Shown here: piece by piece, positions 11,377 to 30,952 of the stretch
Layout of the letters: every line of letters begins with the position of its first letter
How positions within the stretch are numbered: position 1 is the first letter of the stretch
Assembly: GCF_032854445.1 (NCBI RefSeq)
Contig: NC_088299.1
Span: forward strand, 8,923,608 to 8,987,607
Length of the DNA: 64,000 bases
From: Liolophura sinensis
Lineage: Eukaryota > Mollusca > Polyplacophora > Chitonida > Chitonidae
Reading direction: 5' to 3'
Translations under genes and position numbers: made by a program
Notes under the pieces: generated by a model
What the model saw: only the letters and a program-made list of their open reading frames with translations
Database searches by the model: none
Told to the model about the DNA's origin: nothing

Positions 11377-14300
11377 ATGTGCGACCACGAGGCTTTACCC
11401 CATCCCTACAGCTCTAAGTCTACTACAGGGAAGTCCAAGGTAGCCTGTTTTGCTACAACGTCAGCCACCATTCTGCAGACTGTGGCGTTCGCTCTGCCAG
11501 ACTGGCTGATCTATGTGAACCTTGAGGGTATTCATCATTACCGGGTCGGACTGTGGCAGTTCTGCAGAGGGACCGTCTGTGAAGAATACTCGCCCAAATT
11601 CTGGCCAGGTGCGTTATCGTATGTTTTGTTTTGTTTAACGTGTAAATGTAAGATGACCCCCCCCCCCCCAAGAATGTGTCCTAAAGTAAAATTACTGAAT
11701 TTAATTGTACTTAAATTCATATATTTGATTGTCGTTTACCGCAGGTGAAACATTACCGAAGAATGTTTCACCTAAACAATGGCGAGTGTATGAGTGGATG
11801 CAACTGGGGTTTGGTAAGTTATTGGCGAACTAATCTGCACCCGATTGGCACCAAGGTGTCAAGAACAATGACAGCAGTGGAAAATAAAAAAATTTCTGTT
11901 CGAAATTAACCGGTTACAGGCGTATAGATGCCAATGTTGCCAACAGTTTTAGATGTTGTCCAGGGCTAAGTGAAAACGCCATGAGATGTCTTAGAGGCAG
12001 TAATATAAAATATTACAGAAAGTAAAACGAGATCAGTGAGCGGTGGTAGTGTGCTAGTTGGGTAAATGGTCATACTGTCTCATACATGAAATCGTTCATC
12101 TTTTTATCTTTTGTCCCCAAATACGAACACTAGCATAAGAGTAAAATCTAACACTCTGTCCACATGTGGACGTAACCAGTTGTCTGCGATGTAGAATCTT
12201 ACTCTAAATGCAAAATTCTAGATTTCTAAATAGCATCGCAAAGGATTAAAAGTGAATGTAAACGCTATCAACCTGTCTCTGTACAAATAGTTTCTTGTGT
12301 AGTAGATTAACTAGCGTCCAATGTTCATTTCAAATGGCTCCATAATATAATAGACTATGATAGAATAGACTGCAGCATAAGGAGGGAAATCAAAGCAGCG
12401 ACGACAGTGTGATGATTAGCAAATGGGCATACCTATAGCCGGAGTTTAATTCTAGCAGTTCCTTTAAATGCTTAATAGTAGCAGTTTGTACGAATCTAGC
12501 ACCATGGGCTCATTCCGAATTAGGTAAAAACAAAACTTGCAGTGATGTTACTGAATTGCAATTTATTCAACATCACAGGTCTAGGATAGGTCAAAAGACT
12601 GTTATTCTCACACTGAGTGAAGAGTCACATGAAACACTGAAAATGAATTCCAATCTGTTTACGTCATCAATTCGTCTCCAGGATAGTTAATATAATGTAG
12701 AAGGCAAACATCTGCTCATCGGACGGTGTCTGAATAACGGGTACTTCGTCAGAATTTAAATGTGTCCCTTATCTGACTGCTAAATTAATCAAAAGCCAAA
12801 TATATGCTCTTTAGGTGCCGTATATTCATCGTGTTAACTTGCACTGGGGATGTATGAACAGTTGCAATCAAAGCGCAACTGAGATACATATTTTCTTATC
12901 GGCAACTAATACCCTAGCATCGTACACAATTTGAATACTGATTTCACTCAGTCGCCTAGAACATACCTTGTGTCTTTCCAACTTCATTGAAAACTGTTGA
13001 CTGCTTCTCTTTGCATGAATCCGTCCTATTTTCGTACTTTATATACTTTCTCAGTGGTTTGTGTTATTACTCGTCTTGGGAATTGGGCTTGCGATTATTG
13101 ACCTGTAAAGTCCTTACTGGTTGACGGCTCGTATACGAATGTCTGTTTTGAAGCATAGATTCATCATTATTAAAAACTGTTGGCTGCTTTTCTTTGCGTT
13201 AATTCGTTAATTTCGTACTTTATATGCCTTGTCATTTGATGCTTTGTATTTAAGGTCGTTTGGAAATTGATCGCCCGATGTGTCACTCGGGTTTTAATGT
13301 GATATACGAATGTCTTTTTCGACGCCTAGATTCAAAGTCAAACACTATTTTCATAAAACTTTTAATACCTTAAGTCTCTATTTTAAGAAGGTTGGCTGCA
13401 ATTATAGTTAATTTTATGATACTGCCAATACTAAATATGCCAAATGTGACTACAAGACAGCATTTTGAGTAATTCTATGCTTAAGCCATGGCGCTAGGGG
13501 GAGGTTTAAGCTGTTAACATTTGAACATTCACAAGAACAGCTAGAACAGAACCCTACAACAGAACCTTATAACAGAACCTAGAACAACACCCTATAACAG
13601 ATTGTCGTCTCTGCTCTATAGTTTACTCTCCACACTGTACTCTTTTACATTGTAGAATCCAATAAACTAGGGCTTGGTTTAGCACTGGACATGTTCTTTG
13701 AGGATGCCGGTAAATTGCGGGGAGATGGGGGGATATTTTTTGTGATCAATAATTGGTTTGGCCAACACTAATATTGGAACAATCAATTACAGTGCAAATG
13801 GCAAATATACAAGTGGGAGTTGTGTCTTTTTGTGACGGTGGCATCCAAACTGGCAAGTTTGTCTTCGCCAAAAGAAGAAACCTCCTTTTTCCTGTACTTA
13901 AACGCTTCGCCCGTTTGTGTACAGAAGGATAGTGTTTAAACATTTTATTATGAAATGTAGTTTTATCCTCCTGTGTGCTTTGGTGTTTTGTGAAAGGTTC
14001 ATGTAAACACACGTTCCTTTCAAGCTAAATGTCACTCACTTTTATAATTTGCAGTACTCCTTTCTGTCCAAATTGAATATGTAGATTTATTAGTTTGCAA
14101 GTGCTTCAGATAACGCTCCTTGCTAACTTGTACGTTTTGTCGTGTAAGGATATCGTAATGGGTGGTCTCAATATAATTTAATAGACGTAGTTTCTGGCCT
14201 TCGGCGTAGGAGTCCGTAGTTATTGTAAAATCAGTCTAGACTTGGAGGAGGAAAGTTGTTAGAAGCAAATTACGATCGATGTATTAGAGTGATATCTTTT

Positions 14301-16223
14301 TTCTTCTCTTTATCAAATTCTCCGTATGTATTAAAGTAAAATGTAACTGAACTAATGCATTATGGATGCATGTGTCTATGTATGTGTGTATGTATGTATG
14401 TATGTATGTATGTATGTATGTATGTATGTATGTACATGTATGTATGTATGTATGTATGTATGTATGTATGTATGTATGTATGTATGTATGTATGTATGTA
14501 TGTATGTATGTATGTATGTACATGTATGTATGTATGTATGTATGTACATGTATGTATGTATGTATGTACATGTATGTATGTATGTATGTATGTATGTATG
14601 TACATGTATGTATGTATGTATGTATGTATGTATGTATGTATGTATGTATGTATGTATGTATGTATGTATGTATGTATGTATGTATGTATGTGTGTATGTA
14701 TGTATGTATGTATGTATGTATGTGTGTATGTATGTATGTATGTATGTATGTATGAATGTATGTATGTATGTATGTATGTATGTATGTATGTATGTATGTA
14801 TGTATGTATGTATGTATGTATGTATGTATGTATGTATGTATGTATGTATGTATGTATGTATGTATGTATGTATGTGTGTATGTATGTATGTATGTATATA
14901 TGTACGTATGTATGTCTGCTTGGGCTTTTACGTCGTACTTAGCAATTTTTCAATTATGTAAGAACTAAAATACATTATGGAATAAAAGTTTATGACTGTC
15001 ACTTTTAAAGCTAATAAAGTACCATTAGAAACGAGGCCGGTTGTTCAAAATTATATCAAGAATGATATAAACAGAACTGACACATTAGTTCACACAGACT
15101 CATTTGTTGTTGTCTCCCCTGTTTAGTGTGGTTTCTGGTCGTAGAGGGCCTGGAGACGATCGGGCTGGTGGCGCTGTTAATAGCGGCTCTCTTATTGGCC
15201 GCGTATGCTTTGCTGCCTCCGCGAACCCCCTCGAGGGTGCGCTGTACAGGGGTCGCAGGGGTCGTTTTGACATTCTTGGCAGGTAAGTGAATCCTTATTC
15301 ACAAAACTTAAATCCACCCTATTTGTAGATTTTGATTTTACTTCACAAAGTGAAAGTTACTTTCAAACATGTCAGTGGGAAGAAGCTCCAGGAATATTTT
15401 TAGATTTTTTCCTGTTGAATAAAATGCGGTTTGAATTGGGCGATTTTAATTTTTTTGTTTTACCACATTGCCAGTGATGTGAAACTAAGTATTTGAACTT
15501 GAAACTTTTATTTTAGTTATTCTCAACATTATTTTCGTAAGCTCACTAAAAAGTAATCCGTTAGTTTTAACAGAAAGTGTGTTGTCTGAGTGATGCTAGA
15601 ATGTATACTGCTATTATAACACATTATTGTGTCATATTCAACATAATATCCTGTTAGTCTAATAGAATCTTTATGTTCAATGACTAGAATATGTTTGTTA
15701 TATTGAACAGAATAATCTGTTACAATAGCAGAATATATTGTAATGTCACTCAGATACCAGACTCTCTGTTAAAATTAGCAGATTATTGTTTTGGGAGCAG
15801 TTTAAGATTGCTGCTTACTAAGTCAACTTAAGTTGAAATAACTTGTCTGAAATATCAGAAGATCGTCGATTATTGTCATCAGATATAAAATACAAAATGT
15901 AACTTTTTTCACAATGATAGGTCTATTGTATATATACCAAGTTTAATAAAACATTGACTCCTTTGCCGTGTACCGTATATAAATCATAAATATTTGACAA
16001 CTATTTTACTATTCCAGCTGGAACTATCGCATGTGGCATCATTCTCATGGTGGTTAAAATGTTCCAGGAAGGTTTTAATGAGGTTCTCGGCCCTGGTACC
16101 CTCACGCTGGATTGGTCGACGAAACTGGCCATGGGAAGTGCGGTTTTGTCCTGCGCAGGCGCAATAACTCTGGCAGTTGATCTCCAAATACAGGCCGAGC
16201 TTCAGGCTCTGAGATCTTTGTAG
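11377..16223 (+). CDS. Claudin/PMP22-superfamily four-pass membrane protein
   Basis: Four exons join with phase-1 introns at every junction: 11377-11608, 11745-11813, 15127-15282 and 16018-16223 (stop TAG), giving about 220 residues, the usual claudin size. The claudin signature is present in the first extracellular loop: Trp43, then GLW at 58-60, Cys63 and Cys68. Four hydrophobic segments follow the expected order: about 21-41, 104-125, 138-158 and 182-203, the last three including FLVVEGLETIGLVALLIAAL and TGVAGVVLTFLA. The ATG at 11377 begins MCDHEALPHP; an in-frame ATG at 11329 would add 16 residues and is less likely because it abuts the minisatellite. Expected role is a tight- or septate-junction, or other membrane-organising, protein. 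Assignment within the superfamily (claudin, LHFPL, PMP22-like) is not resolved. Confidence 0.82.
12835..13330 (+). repeat. Dispersed repeat R1, copy 2 (claudin intron 2)
   Basis: Contains GTATGAACAGTTGCAATC, the GAATCCGTCCTATTTTCGTAC block and a GGTTGACGGCTCGTATACG end. The distal half is duplicated: a second, more diverged version of the same blocks runs from about 13160 to 13330. ATGA at 12854-12857 is another uninterrupted copy of the site hit by the LTR element in copy 4. Confidence 0.65.
13535..13612 (+). repeat. Short tandem repeat, ACAGAACCCTA-type
   Basis: About five imperfect units of AACAGAACCCTATAAC, 13 to 17 bp each, within claudin intron 2. Confidence 0.55.
14365..14915 (+). repeat. 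ATGT tetranucleotide microsatellite, about 550 bp
   Basis: Almost pure TATG repeat with occasional TACATG and TGTG interruptions, inside claudin intron 2. Because four is not a multiple of three, all plus frames stay open and give artefactual long MYVCMYVC ORFs, with THTY-type ORFs on the other strand. Confidence 0.97.
14912..14960 (-). mobile_element. SINE-B 3' tail fragment, reverse
   Basis: TGCTTGGGCTTTTACGTCGT followed by acttagcaatttttcaatta matches the tail of SINE-B. It abuts the tetranucleotide array, which may have grown from this element's simple-sequence end. Confidence 0.5.
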
Positions 16224-16954
16224 CCGCAGTCATGTTCAGTGTACAAGGGAGACAACTGTGGCAAACTTTGTTAGGTGCAGCTGCTTAAAACAGAACTGTC
16301 TGAACTAGAAGCAAACACTCCCGTTTGGGAGACTTTAGCATTGAGTTTGCCCATTTTCCGAGTGGTGAACAGCAGAGGAGCTGCGCAAGTGAAATTACTA
16401 CTGAGGGGCATTTTTATAATGAGTAACATAAAGCATGAATTGATTACTTATTGAGCAAATTATTATTAAAATCTATCAAAGATAAAGTCTTTTTGAGTGG
16501 TAACACGATTACATAATTCATAGTTCTAGACCTTTGTATTTATAAAAAGTTACCTCTTGTGAGTGTTTCTTTTATATTTCATTCCTAACCAAGAGGTGGT
16601 GCGTAGGCTTTATTATGAACAATCACACTTATTACATTTGCTTGCTGCATGGGGTGGGCCGGAAGGGAATGGGTACGAAAATTAGCCATGTGGTAATTGC
16701 GGTCATAACTTAACTGGATTTTAACTGCGACCAAGATATTTTCAGTGATGCCTACAGTGATATCGTACACACATACCTGGGACCGATTCCACAAAGCCGT
16801 TTCTGACTTAAGTCAAAATTTCAAATACGATCCGTTAAAGCTTGTTTTTCGGCATCAGAAAGTAAAATTTTGTCCATCCCATTTTTGCCTTGTGTAATCG
16901 GCTCCCGACCTATGCTGGTTAAATATTTAACACCACCTTTTCTATATTATTCAG

Positions 16955-17178
16955 CATGAAGGGGATAGTGCAACGACTGGTTGACCCTTATCAGTATAAT
17001 GGCTTGGGCGGGCGGCTTACTTGCCTTGGGTAAAGCTTCTCAGTGACGCAGCACTAGATAAAAGAGCGGTGGAAATCCGGTCTGCAACAAGGAGGCACAT
17101 TACATGCACTCTAAGGATTCCTTCGTCGTCATATGACTTAAAAATGACGTTAAACCTCAGGCACTCACTACACTCTAT
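16955..17178 (+). mobile_element. SINE-B, forward
   Basis: GGGGATAGTGCAACGACTGG, cagtataatggcttgggcgg, gataaaagagcggtggaaatcc, then AAGGATTCCTTCGTCGTCAT and the TTAAACCTCAGGCACTCACT tail. Closely matches the copy at 21.15-21.39 kb. Confidence 0.7.
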
Positions 17179-18424
17179 GTTATTCAGCAATCCGATACAT
17201 CAGTCGTATTCGATAACAAAACTGCCTATAGTCAATGACACATAACAACACAAGCTCTTCGCGTGGATACGTTGGAAATTCATATTCTTGCAAGGAAAAT
17301 GAAGTTAGAACACTTTTTGTAATTCATAAGGTCAAAGGCCATAAGCTCAGTTCCGACAGCAAGAACCCATTCCACGAGTGATACCATAATTATTAAAAAA
17401 TCAGTGGCATGCTGGATATTAAGCGGCGTCCATCATGTTTTGACGTAGGGCGACAACCATGGACCTGTTTCACAAAACTTTTGTTGCCCGTTCAACGTCT
17501 GTTAGTAGGCTAAGGACCATATAACCTACTATCGTAAGCCGGCTACGAAAGAAAAATTACGGGGATTAAAACCCCTCGTTTCACAAACGTAAAACTGTCT
17601 AAAGCTTAGCCCGCTTACCATAAATAGTTATGTGGGCGCTTTGCAGCAATCTGATTGGCAGAGTTCGTGAGGATAATTGTTAAATTGGCTTCAAAATGTT
17701 AATAAATTAAATCCCATCTACAAATAACAGGAAAAGATGATAGGTTCTTCTTGATTTTCGTTTTGATAAAATTTACCAACGAAGGATGATACCTCTCACA
17801 ACAGACAGTCGAAGCAAAACGACAACAATGGATTATTTTTGGTGGTTTGTGAGCTTTCAAAGGCCTTAATTTGCTGACAAAAGCGGATTTGTTCCTATTT
17901 TTCTCCAGTCAATAAATGAAGTTTCAACAGAGGGAAATATTTGAAACATATTTGTTTATACATTTAAGTATAACATAACGTTAATAAATCAATTTTAGTT
18001 TATCACTTGTATCGTGTGATCTCGCGGCTGTATTGATTTAGAGATCGGTGTTAGGGAATTATAGAGATGTAGCCTGTTAGTAGAGACAGTAGCGTGGGCA
18101 AAATTACTGTCTGAAGTTTGTTGGCAAAGCAAATTACTCCCAACGCTCATTGTCCAACGTTCAACTTGCTCTTGAATAATTATGACGTCACCCAAGGCAA
18201 TGAGTTCCTGGTTTAGAAAGTAAGCTAATGGAGTTTAACATTATGAATTTGAAAAAGTATTCTAACTGCATTTTCTTTGTAATAATATGGACGTTCAACA
18301 TCTTAAATGTAGGGTTTGGGTTGTTACGTGTCACTCACTAAAGGCAATTTTGATAGCGAGTATGACTGATTTTACAGACAGTTGAATATAGGTGACTGGC
18401 TAAAAGAAATGGGGTATTAAAAGA
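17179..18424. other. Intergenic, no gene seen
   Basis: Contains a GTTTCACAAA-type motif pair (near 17467 and 17578), which may be the edge of a decayed foldback repeat. No exon candidate. Confidence 0.4.
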
Positions 18425-18605
18425 TGGGGCCTAGCGTGGCCGAGCGGTCAGCGTGCTAGTGCAGCACAATGATTCACGAGCCTCTCCCCAATGCGATGCC
18501 GGCCTCCTCTCCAGTCGTGCGTGGAAATAAGTGTGGGTTACCCCGGACTGCTCGGTTTCCTCCCATCATAGTTCACTAATCACCAATCAAATAAATAAAT
18601 CAATA
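18425..18605 (+). mobile_element. SINE-A, forward, near full length
   Basis: Starts GGGGCCTAGCGTGGCCGAGC, a tRNA-like 5' end with an A-box (TGGCCGAGCGGTC). It is shortened internally and ends CACCAATCAAATAAATAAAT. Confidence 0.75.
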
Positions 18606-20123
18606 CATAAATAAATTACAGCCGTAATGTAATGACCAAATCAAACTGACCTCGCCGACTGTGAGACAGTTTGAATCTCGAGCTTTGTTCAAATTTCTAG
18701 GAACGTATCTGGCGTTTGAAACACAAAGGTAAACATTTTGTTACATTGATTAATATCACACAAAATGACACATAAATCGAGCAATCAAACAACGAAGCAG
18801 TACGTCAGTTATTTAGTTGACAACACACCTTACCAAAGAATGAATATAAGAGTCAGCCGATTCACGTATTTTTGCGCACTTATATGTATTATGTATTTAG
18901 GTAGTATTAAACAGGGTGTCTGGAGGAATATTAGGGGATAAAGGGGACCATGTAGTTAGATCTGTAACTCCTTAGCCAAGGAGAAGACATTGGTTCCGGC
19001 TATCTTATACGTCACTGATTTGATTTACACAGCACGTTTTGGTGGCTAACATGTGGCAGTAGACACTTCCTCCAGGCAATGAAGAAGCTAGGGCCCAGCT
19101 GCATAGCCTCAGACTTCTACTAATTTTCCAAAACGTTTAGTACTGTTTCTCAGCTCCAAACATTCCATGATTGGAGCCTAACTTCACCATCCTGTGAGAG
19201 AGCAGGCTTAAAAACTTGACTTAGATTGGCTCTCAAAATCTGTTTCTTCTATGCCAGCAGCTGGGAATGGTATACCAAGTAACGCCAAGGGACGTCACTC
19301 ACAGCCTCGACACTACCTGACACCTTGGGCCCTACCGGAAAGAATTTTGAGCTTGCGTCAATAAAACTCATAACTCCCGAAAGACCATTTCCATTATTTT
19401 CATACCAAGCATGCGCCCGTACTCAAACAATTGCACGCTGGTTTGCGAAAAAAGGACCTTACACCTTAAAATGCACACAAATACATTTTCCTCCAAAAAA
19501 ACGGAAGTTGTAATAGGGCCGCACCGAATTACGTCCCTTCACACCACTTTGCCGTATACATAGATTCTACCAAAGCTAAAAAACATTGACTTCATTTACG
19601 ATCTCTCAACATTTCTGCGAGGTTCAACTTCTCGTAATTTCACGTCTCCAAAAAACAATCTCGCGTTGCGTCATAGTCGCTGTTCAAAGCAGATCTACCG
19701 GGTCCTGAATCCACATGACTAGGCTGTTTGCTTTAGTCGAACATGGCGGCGCCCATGTATTTCTATTTATACTCTGTTTTGGGAATAAAATCTACTCGCT
19801 CACAAAATGAACTATCAAATAACGAATGGGCTCAGCAGTCACACATGTGTGGAACATGTTTTGAGGTGGCGTCGAGAGTGATTTTGAGGTGGCGTCGAGA
19901 GTGATTTTGAGGTGGCGTCTTGTCCTTGAGGCAACAGAAACCAGAATATCATTTGATAGTTTTGTTTTCTTTTAATATTTACGAAGTTCTGTACAATGGT
20001 AAATATACATTCGAGGCTCCAACAGGGAGGTTGAGATACAGGTATTTTATGCGAACTTAAACTTCTGAGTAGTTAAGCCGGACGGAGGCTACGACTGAAC
20101 GCTGTCTGGAAACAGAAAGTCGC
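18606..20123. other. Intergenic; one short tandem repeat
   Basis: No exon candidate. A 22-bp unit TTGAGGTGGCGTCGAGAGTG is repeated about 2.5 times at 19858-19920. Confidence 0.45.
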
Positions 20124-28576
<8,453 letters not shown>

Positions 28577-29790
28577 CTTGAAGTAAATTCCAAAAGCGCA
28601 ACAAATATCTGCCGACGATCGAGCAGATGTGAGTTCCACACACACACAATGAATAACTAAACTTCAGCCCCGTATATGTACGCTCTAGTAGTATCCGGGA
28701 GTTGAGAGTGTACTACACAAAGGGTACACACATTAAAAAGCTATTCAGTCAGGGCAGGACGTATTTTGGTCATCTTAACGACATGGGCTGAATTCTGAAG
28801 GAGCTGGTTAAGAAACGTCCTAACATAAAGATATCTGACTGTAAATTATGAAGACATCAAGTTGTCTTTCACCACTGCATGGGCGTCAAAATACAGGATG
28901 GTTAGCTGTACTTCGGCTGATTATGTTATGTATTCACGAGAAACCAAATTGTATTCAGATGACACACTTTCAGAGTTTTCAGAGCGTTACATCCTGATTC
29001 TTTGTCAATACAGACTAAAGACGGCAATAAAACAAAGAATTCCTGGATTTTTCAGCATTGTACTACCTTCCTGGTTTACGCGAACACCCAGTACAACACT
29101 ATATAGCCTTCAGTTTTCATTCTGCGACACGACTGGTTTTCATTTTGTGTTCTGTCCACACAATTCAAACAATGGTGACGTGCGTATACAAATATGTTTC
29201 AAACGTAAATGGTAATTAGAAGCTTATTTTCAGTTCAATTTGCAGTACTTACAGGATAAGCCATCTGGCTCCTTACATAAAGTAACTATAAATACAAACG
29301 CTCTAGCAAAAGAATACTAAGTAATTCCAAACAACTACAGTATCTAAACCACTACATGTTAGCCAGAAAAGTACTTTTACTCGTCAAACCATAAAAAAAG
29401 CTTTTGCTAAACTTCTTACACTGTTCTTTGTTCTAATGTTCAAATACACTCATATCTGGCAAATGTTTAAATTACAACATTTTCTAAGAGTTAAAATGAT
29501 GCAACATGTCACACATACTGTTAAGTTTGGCTGCTGCTTAATAATTGTTTGTAAGCTGTGTCTTGTAATTTTAGGTTTTGCTGATTTTTAACCTTTGTGA
29601 GGAGCATAAGACATATAAAAGTGTTAAATTGACATAATACAGCGATAGATTATAACGTTTTGTTAGTCATTTTGAAAAGTGTTGACTTTAACATTTTAGA
29701 AAATGTTAGCCTGCAACATCATCAATACACTTCAGACTTTTCATTCCCTAACCTTCCCAAAATATTGGGGCAAAGATTAACATTATTAAA
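28577..29790. other. Upstream of the phospholipase gene; no gene seen
   Basis: Probably holds the phospholipase 5' flank. A plus-strand ORF at 28862-29215 has no recognisable domain. No clear TATA box could be assigned. Confidence 0.35.
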
Positions 29791-29844
29791 TTTATGTGTA
29801 CTATTTCTGATTAAGCGTGTGAGAACAGTAAATATTCTTAAATA

Positions 29845-30052
29845 GGGCAAAGTTAAAAACATTTTTTTTTACATTTTTTCCATACTGAATACACGTCAGC
29901 ACAACGGGCAGTAGTAGTAATGCAGTTGAGGTTGAGCCTATGATATACATGTATATTTGGCACAGTCGATAATTACGGGGGGCGTATTTTCGGTCTTGAT
30001 CGTTATCGTCAGTCAGCTCAATGTAGCTCTGTGGTATTGGCAGCACTGGCAT
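29845..30052 (-). CDS. Candidate exon: small single-pass membrane peptide, unknown
   Basis: The ATG at 30052 opens MPVLPIPQSYIELTDDNDQD, then a basic stretch and one strong hydrophobic segment (MYIIGSTSTALLLLPVVL) ending CIQYGKNVKK. This is the layout of a type II signal-anchor N-terminus. After an A-rich stretch the frame continues only into unremarkable sequence, and GTAAAA donors near 29860 could end an exon. No partner exon was found; a chance ORF is possible. Confidence 0.27.
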
Positions 30053-30283
30053 TCACAAACACAAAAGTATTGTATGTAAGATCTGACAGGCTATACCGTG
30101 TTTTATAAGAGTAATTTGATAATAATGAAGTTGACATCATCACCTAAATGTGACCACTCTATTTCAAATGATATAAATGGTACAAAGTGATTTTTGTGGT
30201 AATACCTCGAATTTACTACTGTCATTGAACCCTACGTACCACTATGAGTCTAAAGCTCTTTATAGGTTATTTGATACACTGTA

Positions 30284-30549
30284 TTTATTTATCTATTTGA
30301 TTGGTGTTTTACGTCGTACTCAAGAATATTTCACTTATACGACGGCGGCCAGCATTATGGTGGGTGGAAACCGGGCAGAGCCCGGGGGAAACCCACGACC
30401 ATCCGCAGGTTGCTGGCAGACCTTCCCACTTAGGGCCGGAGAGGAAGCCAGCATGAGCTGGACTTGAACTCACAGCGACCGCATTGGTGAGAGAATCCTT
30501 GGTCATTACGGTGCGCTAGCGCGCTAACCAACTGAGCCACGGAGGCCCC
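30284..30549 (-). mobile_element. SINE-A, full length, with 12-bp target duplication
   Basis: Complete element from the TTTATTTATCTATTTGATTG tail to the CCACGGAGGCCCC head, read on the minus strand. The flanking direct repeat TGATACACTGTA at 30272-30283 and 30550-30561 is perfect, showing target-primed retroposition and a fairly young insertion. The A-box (GCTCAGTTGGTTAGCGCGC) and B-box (GAGTTCAAGTCC) are both intact on the minus strand. Confidence 0.93.
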
Positions 30550-30784
30550 TGATACACTGTAGGTGATAATCATAAATACGTGTAAATATGGGGCCGTATG
30601 CCTTTTGCTACCCTAAAAATTCAGTAATATTGCGATACGTTAGTTGGGGGCTCAAATCCAGTTGGTTTGTCTAATACACGAAGAAGAACTGCGGTTTATT
30701 AGTAAGTTCTTGGGTATGACAGTGATTTCAATCGCGATCAGATAAATACATGTAAATAAATCTATGTAGCATTATGTATTCTAT

Positions 30785-30952
30785 CGAGTAGCCGCCTACC
30801 AATGCGGTCGCTGTGGGTTCAAGTCCAGCTCAAGCTGGCTTCCTGTCCGGCGGTAGGTGGGAAGGTCTGCCAGCAACCTGTGGATGATCGTGGGTGTCCC
30901 CAGGGCTCTGCCCGGTTTTCTCCCACCATAATGCTGGTCACCGCATATCAGA
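30785..30952 (+). mobile_element. SINE-A, forward, both ends missing
   Basis: From TACCAATGCGGTCGCTGTGG to CCACCATAATGCTGGTCACC. It lies only 240 bp from the full-length reverse copy, giving an inverted pair of related sequences. Confidence 0.8.

Noticed and set aside
14284-14968. Several long ORFs on both strands (MYVCMYVC and THTYIHTY types)
   Set aside because: They are read-throughs of a tetranucleotide microsatellite inside an intron, open in several frames because of the repeat.
28862-29215. Plus ORF of 117 codons
   Set aside because: No ATG, no domain, no splice signals that connect it to another exon.
30470-30549. tRNA gene on the minus strand
   Set aside because: The A- and B-box sequence is the head of a SINE; no intact cloverleaf or anticodon arm could be drawn.
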